A stretch of 64,000 nucleotides of DNA from Polaribacter aquimarinus (lineage in GTDB: Bacteria; Bacteroidota; Bacteroidia; Flavobacteriales; Flavobacteriaceae). Position numbers and translations under genes: made by a program. The notes under the pieces were generated by a model. It had not been told where the DNA came from. It worked only from the letters and a program-made list of their open reading frames with translations, and ran no database searches. Numbering within the stretch: the first letter of the stretch is position 1; each line of letters starts with the position of its first letter. The stretch is taken from NCBI RefSeq assembly GCF_003129485.1, contig NZ_QFFG01000003.1, forward strand, positions 492,477 through 556,476, given 5' to 3'. This document shows, in pieces, positions 27,226 to 35,836 of this stretch.

Positions 27226-27781
27226 TTTTTAGAGTTTTAAAAATAATTTTTATATCGTTAAAAATATGGTAATTATTAATATAATCTCTATTAATCTTAT
27301 TCTTTTTTGGTTGAATAACTGTTAAATTATATTCAATAGAATTCTCTACTTCACTTAAAATATCTTCTTCATTAAAAAAAAATAATGATGCAGGGCCTGT
27401 TATACCGGGCTTAATAGATAATATTATATCATCAATTTCTATAGTCTGAAAAATCACCTCTTTCAAATCTGGCCTTGGGCCAACGAAACTCATATTACCT
27501 AAAAAAACATTAAAAATTTGAGGCAATTCGTCTAACTTTGACTTTCTAAAAAATTTTGAAATTTTAGTAGTCTTTTTATCCTTTTTTAAAGTTTTGATTT
27601 TAAATATAGTAAACTCCTTACCATATTTACCTATTCTTTTTTGACAGAATAAGCCAAAAACCCTAAGGTCTATAGTAGCTATAGTTATTAAAACAAATAA
27701 TGGAAATAAAAGGATTGGGATTAAAATCAGTGACAATAAGAAGTCAAAAAACCTTTTAACAACTTTTTGATACTTTGTCAT
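27215..27781 (-). CDS. PglC-like sugar-phosphate transferase
   Basis: About 188 residues; initiates repeat-unit synthesis by moving a sugar-1-phosphate to undecaprenyl phosphate. I chose the ATG at 27779-27781, 8 bases past the upstream stop, giving MTKYQKVVKRFFDFLL; the frame is open to 27820 but that overlaps the previous gene. One re-entrant hydrophobic helix (about 12-40) is followed by the catalytic core QKRIGKYGKEFTIFKIKT, KSKLDELPQIFNVFLGNM and SFVGPRPD. The size is that of monotopic PglC/EpsL enzymes. It pairs with the PglE-class aminotransferase that follows. Confidence 0.87.
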   Translation of the reverse strand: MTKYQKVVKRFFDFLLSLILIPILLFPLFVLITIATIDLRVFGLFCQKRIGKYGKEFTIFKIKTLKKDKKTTKISKFFRKSKLDELPQIFNVFLGNMSFVGPRPDLKEVIFQTIEIDDIILSIKPGITGPASLFFFNEEDILSEVENSIEYNLTVIQPKKNKINRDYINNYHIFNDIKIIFKTLKNVI

Positions 27782-27788
27782 AGAATAA

Positions 27789-28928
27789 TTAATTGCTTCT
27801 CGCTCCTTTAAAAAGAACATTTTTAAACGACATATATATGTATCTTAAATCTGTTTTTAAGGGTGACTTTGAATAAGCTTCTAAATATTTTTTCTCTGAT
27901 GCCATTATTTCTTCCATAGTTTTAGGAAGATCAGCATAAAAAGGTGGAATAAATCCAGGTTTAAACTGGGTTCTTAAATCTTGTAAGTTTTCATCATAAA
28001 GACTAAAAAAGTGTGCACTTAAAGGTCTAACTCCTACTAATTTCATATCACCTTTAAGAATATTTATAATCATAGGAATTTCATCAATCCAAAATTTTCT
28101 AAAAATCCTACCTTCTGGAGAAATTCTAAAATCATCTTTAATTTTCCCGCCTTCTTGTAATTTGTTCTGATTATAGACATATTCTTGAAGGTATTCTGAA
28201 AAAGGATGCATGGTTCTCAATTTATATACATTAAATTTCTTCTTACCTTTTCCAACTCTCTTTAACCTAATAATTGGTCCATAAGTCGGGTCTGTATCAT
28301 AGACAGGATCTTTAACTTTTTTAGCTACAAAGTATAGAGTATTATCAATAGTTTTTTCATCTAAAATCTCAAACCCGCAAGAATATAACCTTCCGTAAGT
28401 TTCAGCCCTAGAAATAACTCTACCCTTACCTTTTGTTAGATAAAAATATATTTTCTTTGTAATTTTAAGTTTTGGAAAAACTCGTGTAAAAAGGGTGTCA
28501 AAAAAGTAAACAAACCAATTAATAACTATAGGGAATTTTTCCATTATTGCTTGTTTTCTATCTGGATAAGTCTCTACACATCCGAAAAAAACTCCAGAAT
28601 TTGGCAACTTTTTATTAACTGCTTCAAAAAATTTATTAACATATCTTACATCGTTTATTTTTTTTAAATTAACAATTCCAGAGATGCTATTCTCTTTTAA
28701 ACTATCTATATTAAAACGTGTAGAAGTAGCTGTTATAAAAGTTTCTTCTTGAGAGATATTGAGGTATTTTTCAATATAATTAATAACTAAAATGTTATTA
28801 CTTACTTCTTTTAAAATTAGTTCTTTTACAGCTTTTTCATTTGAGCATGATTTTAAAGCGTTCAAAAAAATCAACTCACTTAAATCTTTTTCTTTTTTTT
28901 CTTTTTCAATAGTATTAGTTTCTTCCAT
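27789..28928 (-). CDS. Large sugar transferase with methyltransferase-like N-terminal region
   Basis: A 379-residue protein with no N-terminal membrane helices. The first 220 residues look like a degenerate Rossmann/methyltransferase-type region (ISGIVNLKKINDVRYVNKFF, GVFFGCVETYPDRK, YFVAKKVKDPVYD). The last 160 residues are a bacterial sugar transferase core (KFNVYKLRTMHPFSEY, WIDEIPMIINILKGDMK, LVGVRPLS). This would be a second phosphoglycosyl transferase directly before the PglC-like one. It may initiate a different repeat unit or modify activity. The first-region assignment rests on my reading of the fold pattern only. It starts 81 bases after wbuX. Confidence 0.7.
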   Translation of the reverse strand: MEETNTIEKEKKEKDLSELIFLNALKSCSNEKAVKELILKEVSNNILVINYIEKYLNISQEETFITATSTRFNIDSLKENSISGIVNLKKINDVRYVNKFFEAVNKKLPNSGVFFGCVETYPDRKQAIMEKFPIVINWFVYFFDTLFTRVFPKLKITKKIYFYLTKGKGRVISRAETYGRLYSCGFEILDEKTIDNTLYFVAKKVKDPVYDTDPTYGPIIRLKRVGKGKKKFNVYKLRTMHPFSEYLQEYVYNQNKLQEGGKIKDDFRISPEGRIFRKFWIDEIPMIINILKGDMKLVGVRPLSAHFFSLYDENLQDLRTQFKPGFIPPFYADLPKTMEEIMASEKKYLEAYSKSPLKTDLRYIYMSFKNVLFKGARSN

Positions 28929-29009
28929 AACAATTTTAATTAAACTAATTACTAGGGGTAATTAATAAAACAAATATAAATATTTTTTCTAAATAGTTAA
29001 AAAAGGGGA

Positions 29010-30203
29010 TTACTTTTTATTATAAGCCGACCAATATTCTTGTATTTTTTTTGTGTGGTTAATACCATATTTCAAATACACTATAGGTGGAAATAAATGT
29101 AGTTTGCATGCAATTTTAATAGGGTATCTAAAAAATTGAATCAAAGAAAAATATGTATTATAATCAACAAATGACTTTACTTTAGAATTCATTATTAACT
29201 TAAATTCTTCTTCAGAAATCCCCAGTTTTTTTATCACATAATCAACAATCCCTTTCTCAACCGGATAATTTACTTTTAACTCAGATAAGGCTTCTTGTCT
29301 TGTTAAAATTCCAGATCTTATTTTTGCAGAAAGCTCTCTTTTTCTCTTATCAATATTAAACTTCTCTGGCAAATAATAAGATTGAAAGAACTTAGTATAA
29401 ATAGATTCATGATGATGTCCTCCAGGATCTTGCCACCCTAACTCTCTTTTTATCAGTTCTTGAGCTTTAGGTTTACTATAATCCAAGTACTCAAGTGGTC
29501 TAACAGTTTTAATTTTCTTAATAAATGTATAGTTTAAAAGTTTAAATAAAGAAATTATTGGAAAACTTTTAATTCTTTTACTTCCGAATTTTCTTTGAAC
29601 ATTTTTAATATATCTTGCATCCAAATAAGTCCATCCAATAGGTGTTGTACCTTCTGCTCTAAAAGAGTGCCCTTCAATTATATATTTTACTTTTTCTTTC
29701 TTTGCTAAATTATATAAAACAGAAAATATTACAAAATCTGTAGGCACTTCTGCATCTGGTGTAGAGGCTTTTAAAAAAGAAATTTGCAAATCTTTAAACT
29801 CTTCCCAGTTAGCAACATGAGTATATAAATCTACCCCTAATTTATTTGTCGCGTTCTTAATGTTTTTAACAGCTATATCAGAATTCCAACCATTGTCAAA
29901 ATGAACTGCTAAAGGTTTTAACTTAAGAATTTTCACAACATAATACAGTAAATAAGTACTATCTGTACCTCCACTTACTCCAACAATACAGTCATATTTA
30001 TTACTTCTTGATTTTATTTTTATCTTCTGAGAGAGTTGGTTCATAATTTCTTCCCCCTCTTTACCTAATGGATATATATCGATTAACTCTTGATGAATTT
30101 TACAATAATTACAAACTCCTTTTTCGTCATATATAATTTCTGGCACGGTATTATCTAAGACACATTTAGCACATATTTTCATATTAAATTTATTTTTTTT
30201 CAA
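29010..30203 (-). CDS. wbuX: N-acetyl sugar amidotransferase (WbuX type), paralogue 1
   Basis: A 397-residue PP-loop enzyme that uses ATP and ammonia from a HisH/HisF pair to turn an acetamido group (or a uronic acid) on a nucleotide sugar into an acetamidino or amide group. The ATP loop is VGVSGGTDSTYLLYYV. The N-terminus has two intact cysteine pairs, Cys11/Cys14 and Cys31/Cys34 (ICAKCVLDNT, GVCNYC), probably binding zinc. An alternative ATG at 30182 gives MKICAKC and removes the 14-base overlap with the DUF354 gene; either start is possible. A paralogue lies at 31209-32360. Confidence 0.88.
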   Translation of the reverse strand: MKKNKFNMKICAKCVLDNTVPEIIYDEKGVCNYCKIHQELIDIYPLGKEGEEIMNQLSQKIKIKSRSNKYDCIVGVSGGTDSTYLLYYVVKILKLKPLAVHFDNGWNSDIAVKNIKNATNKLGVDLYTHVANWEEFKDLQISFLKASTPDAEVPTDFVIFSVLYNLAKKEKVKYIIEGHSFRAEGTTPIGWTYLDARYIKNVQRKFGSKRIKSFPIISLFKLLNYTFIKKIKTVRPLEYLDYSKPKAQELIKRELGWQDPGGHHHESIYTKFFQSYYLPEKFNIDKRKRELSAKIRSGILTRQEALSELKVNYPVEKGIVDYVIKKLGISEEEFKLIMNSKVKSFVDYNTYFSLIQFFRYPIKIACKLHLFPPIVYLKYGINHTKKIQEYWSAYNKK

Positions 30204-31206
30204 TTAAATTAATGAGATAAGAAGTCATATCTTCTTTATCCTCTATGAATTCATCTCTCTTTTCTCTCCACATGTTACTATTTTCATCTAGAATCTTATC
30301 TATAAGATCAAATATCTCATTTTCAAATTTCCTAAAACTAAATAGTAAACCTGAATTTTCCTGATCTTTTAGAGTACCTGCATTAATGGAGTTTATATAA
30401 ATAGCTGGTGTTCCTAACATTACTGACTCAGATGCAGTTGTTGCTCCTTCTCCAATATATAATTGCGAATAATATAAAATATCATGTATCTTATTTGGTG
30501 GAAATCTAACAGCGTAACTATCATATTTTGTTGGTAATTTTTCTTCAGTAGATAGAATAATTTTTAACCCTTTTTTTTCACATGAATCTATTAACTGATC
30601 TAATTTTTTTTCAGGTATACCAGATTGATTATAATCATGAGTTGCACCCCAAGCTACCATTCTTATAAAAATGAATTTTTCTCCTATTTTAAGGTTTAAG
30701 TAGGATAAAACAGTTTCATCAGGTTTAAAATAATTTGGATGTAAATAAAATAACTCCATAAAAGCATTAAACTTTTGATGTTTAACCCCTAAATTTTTAT
30801 AGAAAGACTTAGGCGTTAAAATTACATCAGCATACTTCTTATATATCATTTGTTCAAATTTACCTACTTCTGTGTCATCAAAAACTATCGACTTCATTTT
30901 AACAAACTTAGAAGCCAAAAAAGGATATGGTGAAGACATTGAAATATAAAAGTCAGGCTTAAATTTAAGGCTTAAAAAAAGAATTCTAAAATTTGTTAGG
31001 AACAAGTAGTATATTTTACCAATAAAGCTTTTATATCCTCTTCCCCTATTATAATAATCAATACCATAACTATTCAATAAATCTATAGCTACATCTATAT
31101 CTCTTACAATAATTTTTATTTGAGCTCCTTTTGACTTCATAGCCCAATAAAAATGCTTAAAATAATGAACATTTGCTGGATGACCAACTTCTATTATAAT
31201 TTTCAT
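30190..31206 (-). CDS. DUF354 (GT-B-like) protein
   Basis: A 338-residue protein. The start MKIIIEVGHPANVHYFKHFYW is the DUF354 signature, and the C-terminal half has a GT-B-like nucleotide-binding stretch (LYIGEGATTASESVMLGTPAI). The fold resembles GT-B glycosyltransferases and UDP-GlcNAc 2-epimerases. It is nested between two amidotransferase genes. It might be a glycosyltransferase for the modified sugar or a 2-epimerase; the sequence does not decide. Confidence 0.8.
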   Translation of the reverse strand: MKIIIEVGHPANVHYFKHFYWAMKSKGAQIKIIVRDIDVAIDLLNSYGIDYYNRGRGYKSFIGKIYYLFLTNFRILFLSLKFKPDFYISMSSPYPFLASKFVKMKSIVFDDTEVGKFEQMIYKKYADVILTPKSFYKNLGVKHQKFNAFMELFYLHPNYFKPDETVLSYLNLKIGEKFIFIRMVAWGATHDYNQSGIPEKKLDQLIDSCEKKGLKIILSTEEKLPTKYDSYAVRFPPNKIHDILYYSQLYIGEGATTASESVMLGTPAIYINSINAGTLKDQENSGLLFSFRKFENEIFDLIDKILDENSNMWREKRDEFIEDKEDMTSYLINLIEKK

Positions 31207-31208
31207 GA

Positions 31209-32360
31209 TTATTTCCTTTCTTCTAATTGTATAAAAAAAGATGGTAATTGAGGCATAACTCTAACTAAAATTGGTTTTACAAATTTTGCAATTCTTAAAA
31301 CCAAACCATAGCTCGAAGGATAATCTAAAAAAGATTTATTTTCTTTTTTTATACATAGTTCAAATTCTTGTTCTGTAAAACCTAATTTTTTTATTAGGTA
31401 GTTTTTCATATCGTCAATTTCACCAATATTATAAGGCTTTTTCTTTAATTGATTTATTGCATCTTCTCTGCTAATAATATTACTCATGACTTGTGCAGAT
31501 AACGTAATAATTCTTTTATCAATATTAAACTTCTCATACAACCAAAAAGAGATTGCAAATTTTGTAAATATATTTTCATAATGATGTCCTCCATAATACT
31601 CCCAATCATATTTTTCTATCAGCATTTTTTTTGCATCTTCTTTATTATAATCTATAAAAAAGAAAGGGTAAATCATTTTTATTTTACTTATATAAGTAAG
31701 ATACAAATGACTAAAAAAAGAAATATTAGGGTATGTTTTTAATTTTTTGTCTCCAAAGTTTTTTTGTATAAATTTGACTTGCTTTGAATCTCCATATGTC
31801 CATTCTCTAGGTTGAGTCCCTTCTGACCTAAAATCCTGACCTATAAGAATATACTTAATTCCTTCTCTTTTTGCCGTTTTGTATAATATAGATTTTATCG
31901 CGTGATCTGTAGGAAAATCTATCCAGGGCAAACTAGCTTTTATATAAGATTTTAAAATATCCTTCATTTCCTCATAATCAACTACATAAGTTTCTAAATC
32001 AATATCTAATTTTGAAGTGACTTTTTTAATGTTCTTAACTGCAATATCTGATGACCAACCATTATCTAAATTAACAGCTAGTGGATTTAATCCATTTTCT
32101 TTTGCTAAGTGTAATAAATAAGAACTATCTGTACCACCACTAACACCAATTATACAATCATACTTTTTATTTCCTTTAGATTTCTTTATTTCTTTTAAAA
32201 ACTCTAACCAATCTTGTTTTCCCTTTTCTCCACGTGGATATTGATACTTATATTTTTCAAACATTCTACAGTAGTTTGAAACCCCATCTTTATCAAAAGT
32301 AACACCAGGAACTGTAGTATCCCAGACTCCTTTTGAACATATTTTGTAATTCTTTTTCAT
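31209..32360 (-). CDS. N-acetyl sugar amidotransferase (WbuX type), paralogue 2 with altered cysteine knuckles
   Basis: A 383-residue relative of the gene at 29010-30203. The PP-loop VGVSGGTDSSYLLHLA and the later GGHHYENIFTKF are kept. At the N-terminus the two cysteine pairs are each half lost: ICSKGVWDTT (Cys8, Gly11) and GVSNYC (Ser28, Cys31). A structural zinc site as in paralogue 1 is therefore unlikely. It sits directly after the HisF-like gene (2-base gap), so it is the nearest partner for the ammonia-producing pair. Its substrate is unknown. Confidence 0.85.
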   Translation of the reverse strand: MKKNYKICSKGVWDTTVPGVTFDKDGVSNYCRMFEKYKYQYPRGEKGKQDWLEFLKEIKKSKGNKKYDCIIGVSGGTDSSYLLHLAKENGLNPLAVNLDNGWSSDIAVKNIKKVTSKLDIDLETYVVDYEEMKDILKSYIKASLPWIDFPTDHAIKSILYKTAKREGIKYILIGQDFRSEGTQPREWTYGDSKQVKFIQKNFGDKKLKTYPNISFFSHLYLTYISKIKMIYPFFFIDYNKEDAKKMLIEKYDWEYYGGHHYENIFTKFAISFWLYEKFNIDKRIITLSAQVMSNIISREDAINQLKKKPYNIGEIDDMKNYLIKKLGFTEQEFELCIKKENKSFLDYPSSYGLVLRIAKFVKPILVRVMPQLPSFFIQLEERK

Positions 32361-32362
32361 AT

Positions 32363-33127
32363 TTAATTAGCAAAAACTTTATTTAACTCGTTTTTTTCTG
32401 GATAGTTTATTAATATACCTCTTCTTGGTCCATGATAAACAAAAACACTACCAGCTGATACAGCACTAGCAAATGATTTTTGTGTTGCCTCTTTGAAATG
32501 CCCTAGGTTTCCAGCACCACCACAAGCAATTACAGGAATATCAACTACTTCTGAAATAGTTTTTATTAATTCTAAATCATAACCTTGCATCAAACCATCA
32601 TTATCAATAGAATTTATAATAATTTCCCCTGCACCTTTACTTTCTATCATTTTAACATAATCAATCAATTGCGTTTTAATCTTTTTTTTACCAGATTTGA
32701 TGTATACAACGTATTTTCCAAAAAAATTCTTTTTAACATCCACAGAAGCTATTACACTTTGACTACCAAATTTTAAAGCAACGTCCGATATAATATTCAT
32801 ATTTGAGTGTAAAACACTATTAAGAACAACTTTTTCAGCTCCTGCTTTCAATATCTCTTCAACATCTTTTAATGTTTTAATTCCACCACCTACTGCAAAT
32901 GGCATAAAAGCCTCATCTCCTATCTCTTTTACTAAATCAAGAGAGATAGTTCTTTTTTCTTTTGAGGCAGTAATATCTAAAAAAACTAATTCATCTGCTT
33001 CTAAATCATTAAAGATTTTAACCGCATTAATTGGATCTCCTATATAACGGCTTTTGTTAAACTTAACAGTCTTAACAAGTCCTTTATTTTTTAATAATAA
33101 TACAGGAATTACTCTTGGTCTATACAT
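32363..33127 (-). CDS. wbuZ: HisF2/WbuZ-type acetamidino modification protein
   Basis: A 254-residue HisF homologue (TIM barrel). The usual HisF start RIIPCLDVK is here RVIPVLLLK: the cyclase Asp11 is Leu11. The second acid is kept (ASVDVKK), as are the phosphate loops (FAVGGGIKT, CGGAGNLGHF) and LVFLDITASKEKR. It should thus not make imidazole, but could still receive ammonia from the HisH partner and pass it on to WbuX. No other his genes are nearby, and the neighbours are the HisH-like and WbuX genes. Confidence 0.9.
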   Translation of the reverse strand: MYRPRVIPVLLLKNKGLVKTVKFNKSRYIGDPINAVKIFNDLEADELVFLDITASKEKRTISLDLVKEIGDEAFMPFAVGGGIKTLKDVEEILKAGAEKVVLNSVLHSNMNIISDVALKFGSQSVIASVDVKKNFFGKYVVYIKSGKKKIKTQLIDYVKMIESKGAGEIIINSIDNDGLMQGYDLELIKTISEVVDIPVIACGGAGNLGHFKEATQKSFASAVSAGSVFVYHGPRRGILINYPEKNELNKVFAN

Positions 33128-33132
33128 AAGAA

Positions 33133-33744
33133 TTAAAGGTTTGAAAAATTTTTAAACATTTGAATACCTACTGAAAAACTTTTCTCCGGATGAAATTGAA
33201 CTCCAAAAATATTTTCTCTTCTAAAAGAAGAATGAAATTTAACACCGTATTCAGATTCTGTCATAATATCATCATTGTTATTGCAGTAAACACAGTAAGT
33301 ATGCACAAAATAATATTGACTATTATTTTCTATTTTATTTAATAAATTATTATTATTTATAATGTTTACACTATTCCAACCAATGTGTGGTACTTTGAAT
33401 TTTTTTGTTTCATCTTTCTCAAACCTTATAGTTTTGGCATCAATCCATCCAATTCCATCAGAGTTAGATTCTTCACTAAATTTTGTCATTAGCTGCATTC
33501 CTAAGCAAATTCCTAAAATAGGCGTTTTTTGAACTAAAACCTTTTCATTCAAAACATCTAGAATACCAGTAGTTTTTAAGTTGTTCATTCCTTTTCCAAA
33601 ATGACCTACTCCAGGTAAAACTAATTTTTGGGAATTTTTAATAACTTTAAGATCGCTTGAAATTCTGACATTAATGTTTGATCTTTCAAAAGATTTTTGA
33701 ACTGATCTCAAATTACCTAAACCATAATCTACTATTGTAATCAT
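33133..33744 (-). CDS. wbuY: HisH2/WbuY-type glutaminase
   Basis: A 203-residue class I glutamine amidotransferase that releases ammonia for its HisF-like partner. The triad is visible: Cys in ILGICLGMQLM, and His and Glu in GVQFHPEKSF. The start IVDYGLGNLRSVQKSF is typical of HisH. It overlaps the upstream GT2 gene by four bases and is five bases from the HisF-like gene. Given the context it serves sugar amidation, not histidine synthesis. Confidence 0.92.
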   Translation of the reverse strand: MITIVDYGLGNLRSVQKSFERSNINVRISSDLKVIKNSQKLVLPGVGHFGKGMNNLKTTGILDVLNEKVLVQKTPILGICLGMQLMTKFSEESNSDGIGWIDAKTIRFEKDETKKFKVPHIGWNSVNIINNNNLLNKIENNSQYYFVHTYCVYCNNNDDIMTESEYGVKFHSSFRRENIFGVQFHPEKSFSVGIQMFKNFSNL

Positions 33745-34595
33745 TTTGAAAAAACTGTTTTAAATATTCTATTTAAATGAAACTTATTTGTAAAGATAGA
33801 TAGTTCTTTACTAATAACTCTAGGTTCTTTACTAAAAAAACTTGAAAAGTATCCTTTCAAAAAATAAATACCAGATAAATAAGGTGATTTTATACTTTTG
33901 GCTACAAACCTAATCAGAGTAAGTAAAAAGTTATCTCTTGTTTTATAAGCTTCGTAGCCATGTTTAAAATTCTGAATTTTAAAATTATAAGCCCCACTAG
34001 TTGGTCTAAAATGAATTACTTTTAAGTCTAAAACTGATGTCTTCCACCCTAATCTCATTGCTTCCATTTCATCTAAACCATCCCAATTCCAAACTTCTGA
34101 AAAACCTCCTATTTCATTAAAACATTTCTTTCTAACAGCTTTAAAAGCACCTCTAACATGATAATTATTATGTGATTCTAATACAAAAGAATTATTAATT
34201 TTATTAAGAATGAGCCCACCACAAAGACCTATTTTTGAATCTTTTTTAAATTCATCAATTATTGCTTCAAAATAATTATTTGGCAGTTTTAAATCTCCAT
34301 CTAATTTTACAATAAAGTCATAATTATGATTTTTAATGGACTCAAAACCTTTATAAAAAGCCCTTACCACTTTAGAGCCACCAGCCCTTTCTTCTGAATG
34401 TGTTTTATTTTCAACAACACTAATCCAATTATATTTAAGTGAATATTCTCTAAGTATATCTAACGTACCATCAGTAGAACCATCATCAACTACAACCCAT
34501 AAACTAGGTTTAACACTTTGTAAAATTACAGAATCTAAGGTTTGTCTTAAAAACTTCTCCTCATTTTTAATTGGAGAAACAATTACATAATTCAT
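33741..34595 (-). CDS. Family 2 glycosyltransferase
   Basis: A 284-residue GT-A glycosyltransferase adding a sugar to the lipid-linked repeat unit at the cytoplasmic membrane face. It starts VIVSPIKNEEKFLRQTLDS, has the nucleotide-binding VVVDDGSTDGTLDIL, a DxD motif at FIVKLDGDLKLP, and ends with a basic tail. Start and stop overlap neighbours by four bases. Apart from the DUF354 protein it is the only clear glycosyltransferase of the cluster, which suggests a short repeat unit or extra transferases elsewhere. Confidence 0.92.
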   Translation of the reverse strand: MNYVIVSPIKNEEKFLRQTLDSVILQSVKPSLWVVVDDGSTDGTLDILREYSLKYNWISVVENKTHSEERAGGSKVVRAFYKGFESIKNHNYDFIVKLDGDLKLPNNYFEAIIDEFKKDSKIGLCGGLILNKINNSFVLESHNNYHVRGAFKAVRKKCFNEIGGFSEVWNWDGLDEMEAMRLGWKTSVLDLKVIHFRPTSGAYNFKIQNFKHGYEAYKTRDNFLLTLIRFVAKSIKSPYLSGIYFLKGYFSSFFSKEPRVISKELSIFTNKFHLNRIFKTVFSK

Positions 34596-35836
34596 AATAA
34601 CTTATTATTTTTTTCAAAAGGAATTAAAAAAACAAAATACATAGACATCCAAAAAGGGTGCGATATTAAATTAGATGCAAAAAAACAAATTAAAGTTGAT
34701 AACATCAAAATAAATCTTCCTTTCATTTTTTTAGATTTAAGAAGTTTATCATAAAAACTCCAGTAGGTATATAAAAAAAACATCAAGCCAATACTTCCAA
34801 AAGTAGTAAAAATATCAGATAACCCATTGACTCTTACTAGTTTTACCCATCGATGTTGGGTTCTTTCTGATCGTTGCATACCATACCCTATAATGGGTTT
34901 TTTTTTAAAATCTTCAAAATCCACTATAAAAGAACCTACCCTTCCAAGAGAAAAAGCTTCCCTGTCGTCTCTTTCAGTATAAAGCACATCTTCATAACCT
35001 CCTTTAGTCTCAAACTCATATAAAATTTTATCTGTAATAAACTCTTGCTGAAGAACTATTGCAAAAAGAGCTAATATAAACGGAATTATTATCAACTTAT
35101 CTCTAAATTTAGTATTTGAAAATATAAATATAGAATAACATATAAAAACCATTAAATAACCAGTAGTTGAAAAAGTAGTAATTAGAGCTATGGTTAGAAT
35201 CAACAATTTCTTATTCATTAATTTAAATTCATTTCTAACCAAATTAATCAAAATAGCTAAAGCTAGAAAATTAGCAAAACCTTTAGGTTCCCAAGCAAAT
35301 CCCGAGTTTCTTAGCTCCCCCCCCCTAGTTTGAATAGAAAAAATAAACATACTGTAATGGTCATCATTATTATAAGCAAAAAAAGAAATATTTTTTTGTA
35401 AAAAAGAAACCAAATAAAGTGTTTGTTCGTAAAAAAGTATTTGAAGAATAAAAAAGGGAATACTAATTAAGGCTCCTTTATATACTATATCTTCAAAGTA
35501 AGTAAAAAATTTAACTCCAATTACTTTTACACTTAAATAAGCGTATAAAAATTTTATATAAATATATGATGAAAGAAAAAAGTCTATAGATCCAAATTGA
35601 ACAAGATAGATAAAAAGAATAAAAAAATAAATAAGTGTAAATCGATAAAAAAATAAATCTATTTTTAATTTTCTATTATTAAAATGAAAAAAAACGTACA
35701 GTAAAAAAACAACAGTAGTAATAGGACTTAAAGCTAAGTATGTCACCTCAATGCTCTTAAATATTAAGAGCAACATTACTATATAATTTACTTGACTATT
35801 TTTTTTAGCTAATCTTATACTATTTTGAAGCATCAT
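34592..35836 (-). CDS. wzy: O-antigen/capsule polymerase Wzy
   Basis: A 414-residue multi-pass membrane protein with about ten hydrophobic segments and a central loop, typical of Wzy, which polymerises repeat units in the periplasm. The features KPIIGYGMQR (a Wzy/O-antigen ligase-type loop) and the position between wzx and a glycosyltransferase support the call. A G9 tract on the coding strand (plus-strand C9, 35317-35325) covers Arg171-Glu174 and is strikingly out of keeping with the AT-rich context. Its start overlaps wzx; both ATGs at 35836 and 35833 are in frame. Confidence 0.85.
   Translation of the reverse strand: MMLQNSIRLAKKNSQVNYIVMLLLIFKSIEVTYLALSPITTVVFLLYVFFHFNNRKLKIDLFFYRFTLIYFFILFIYLVQFGSIDFFLSSYIYIKFLYAYLSVKVIGVKFFTYFEDIVYKGALISIPFFILQILFYEQTLYLVSFLQKNISFFAYNNDDHYSMFIFSIQTRGGELRNSGFAWEPKGFANFLALAILINLVRNEFKLMNKKLLILTIALITTFSTTGYLMVFICYSIFIFSNTKFRDKLIIIPFILALFAIVLQQEFITDKILYEFETKGGYEDVLYTERDDREAFSLGRVGSFIVDFEDFKKKPIIGYGMQRSERTQHRWVKLVRVNGLSDIFTTFGSIGLMFFLYTYWSFYDKLLKSKKMKGRFILMLSTLICFFASNLISHPFWMSMYFVFLIPFEKNNKLL
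35317..35325 (-). repeat. G9 homopolymer in wzy
   Basis: Nine consecutive C on the plus strand (G9 in the coding sense) within codons 171-174 of wzy. Loss or gain of one base would frameshift the gene less than halfway through. Confidence 0.98.

Noticed and set aside
32363..33744. Histidine biosynthesis hisHF operon
   Set aside because: No other his genes, HisF-like Asp11 missing, and neighbours are sugar amidotransferases.
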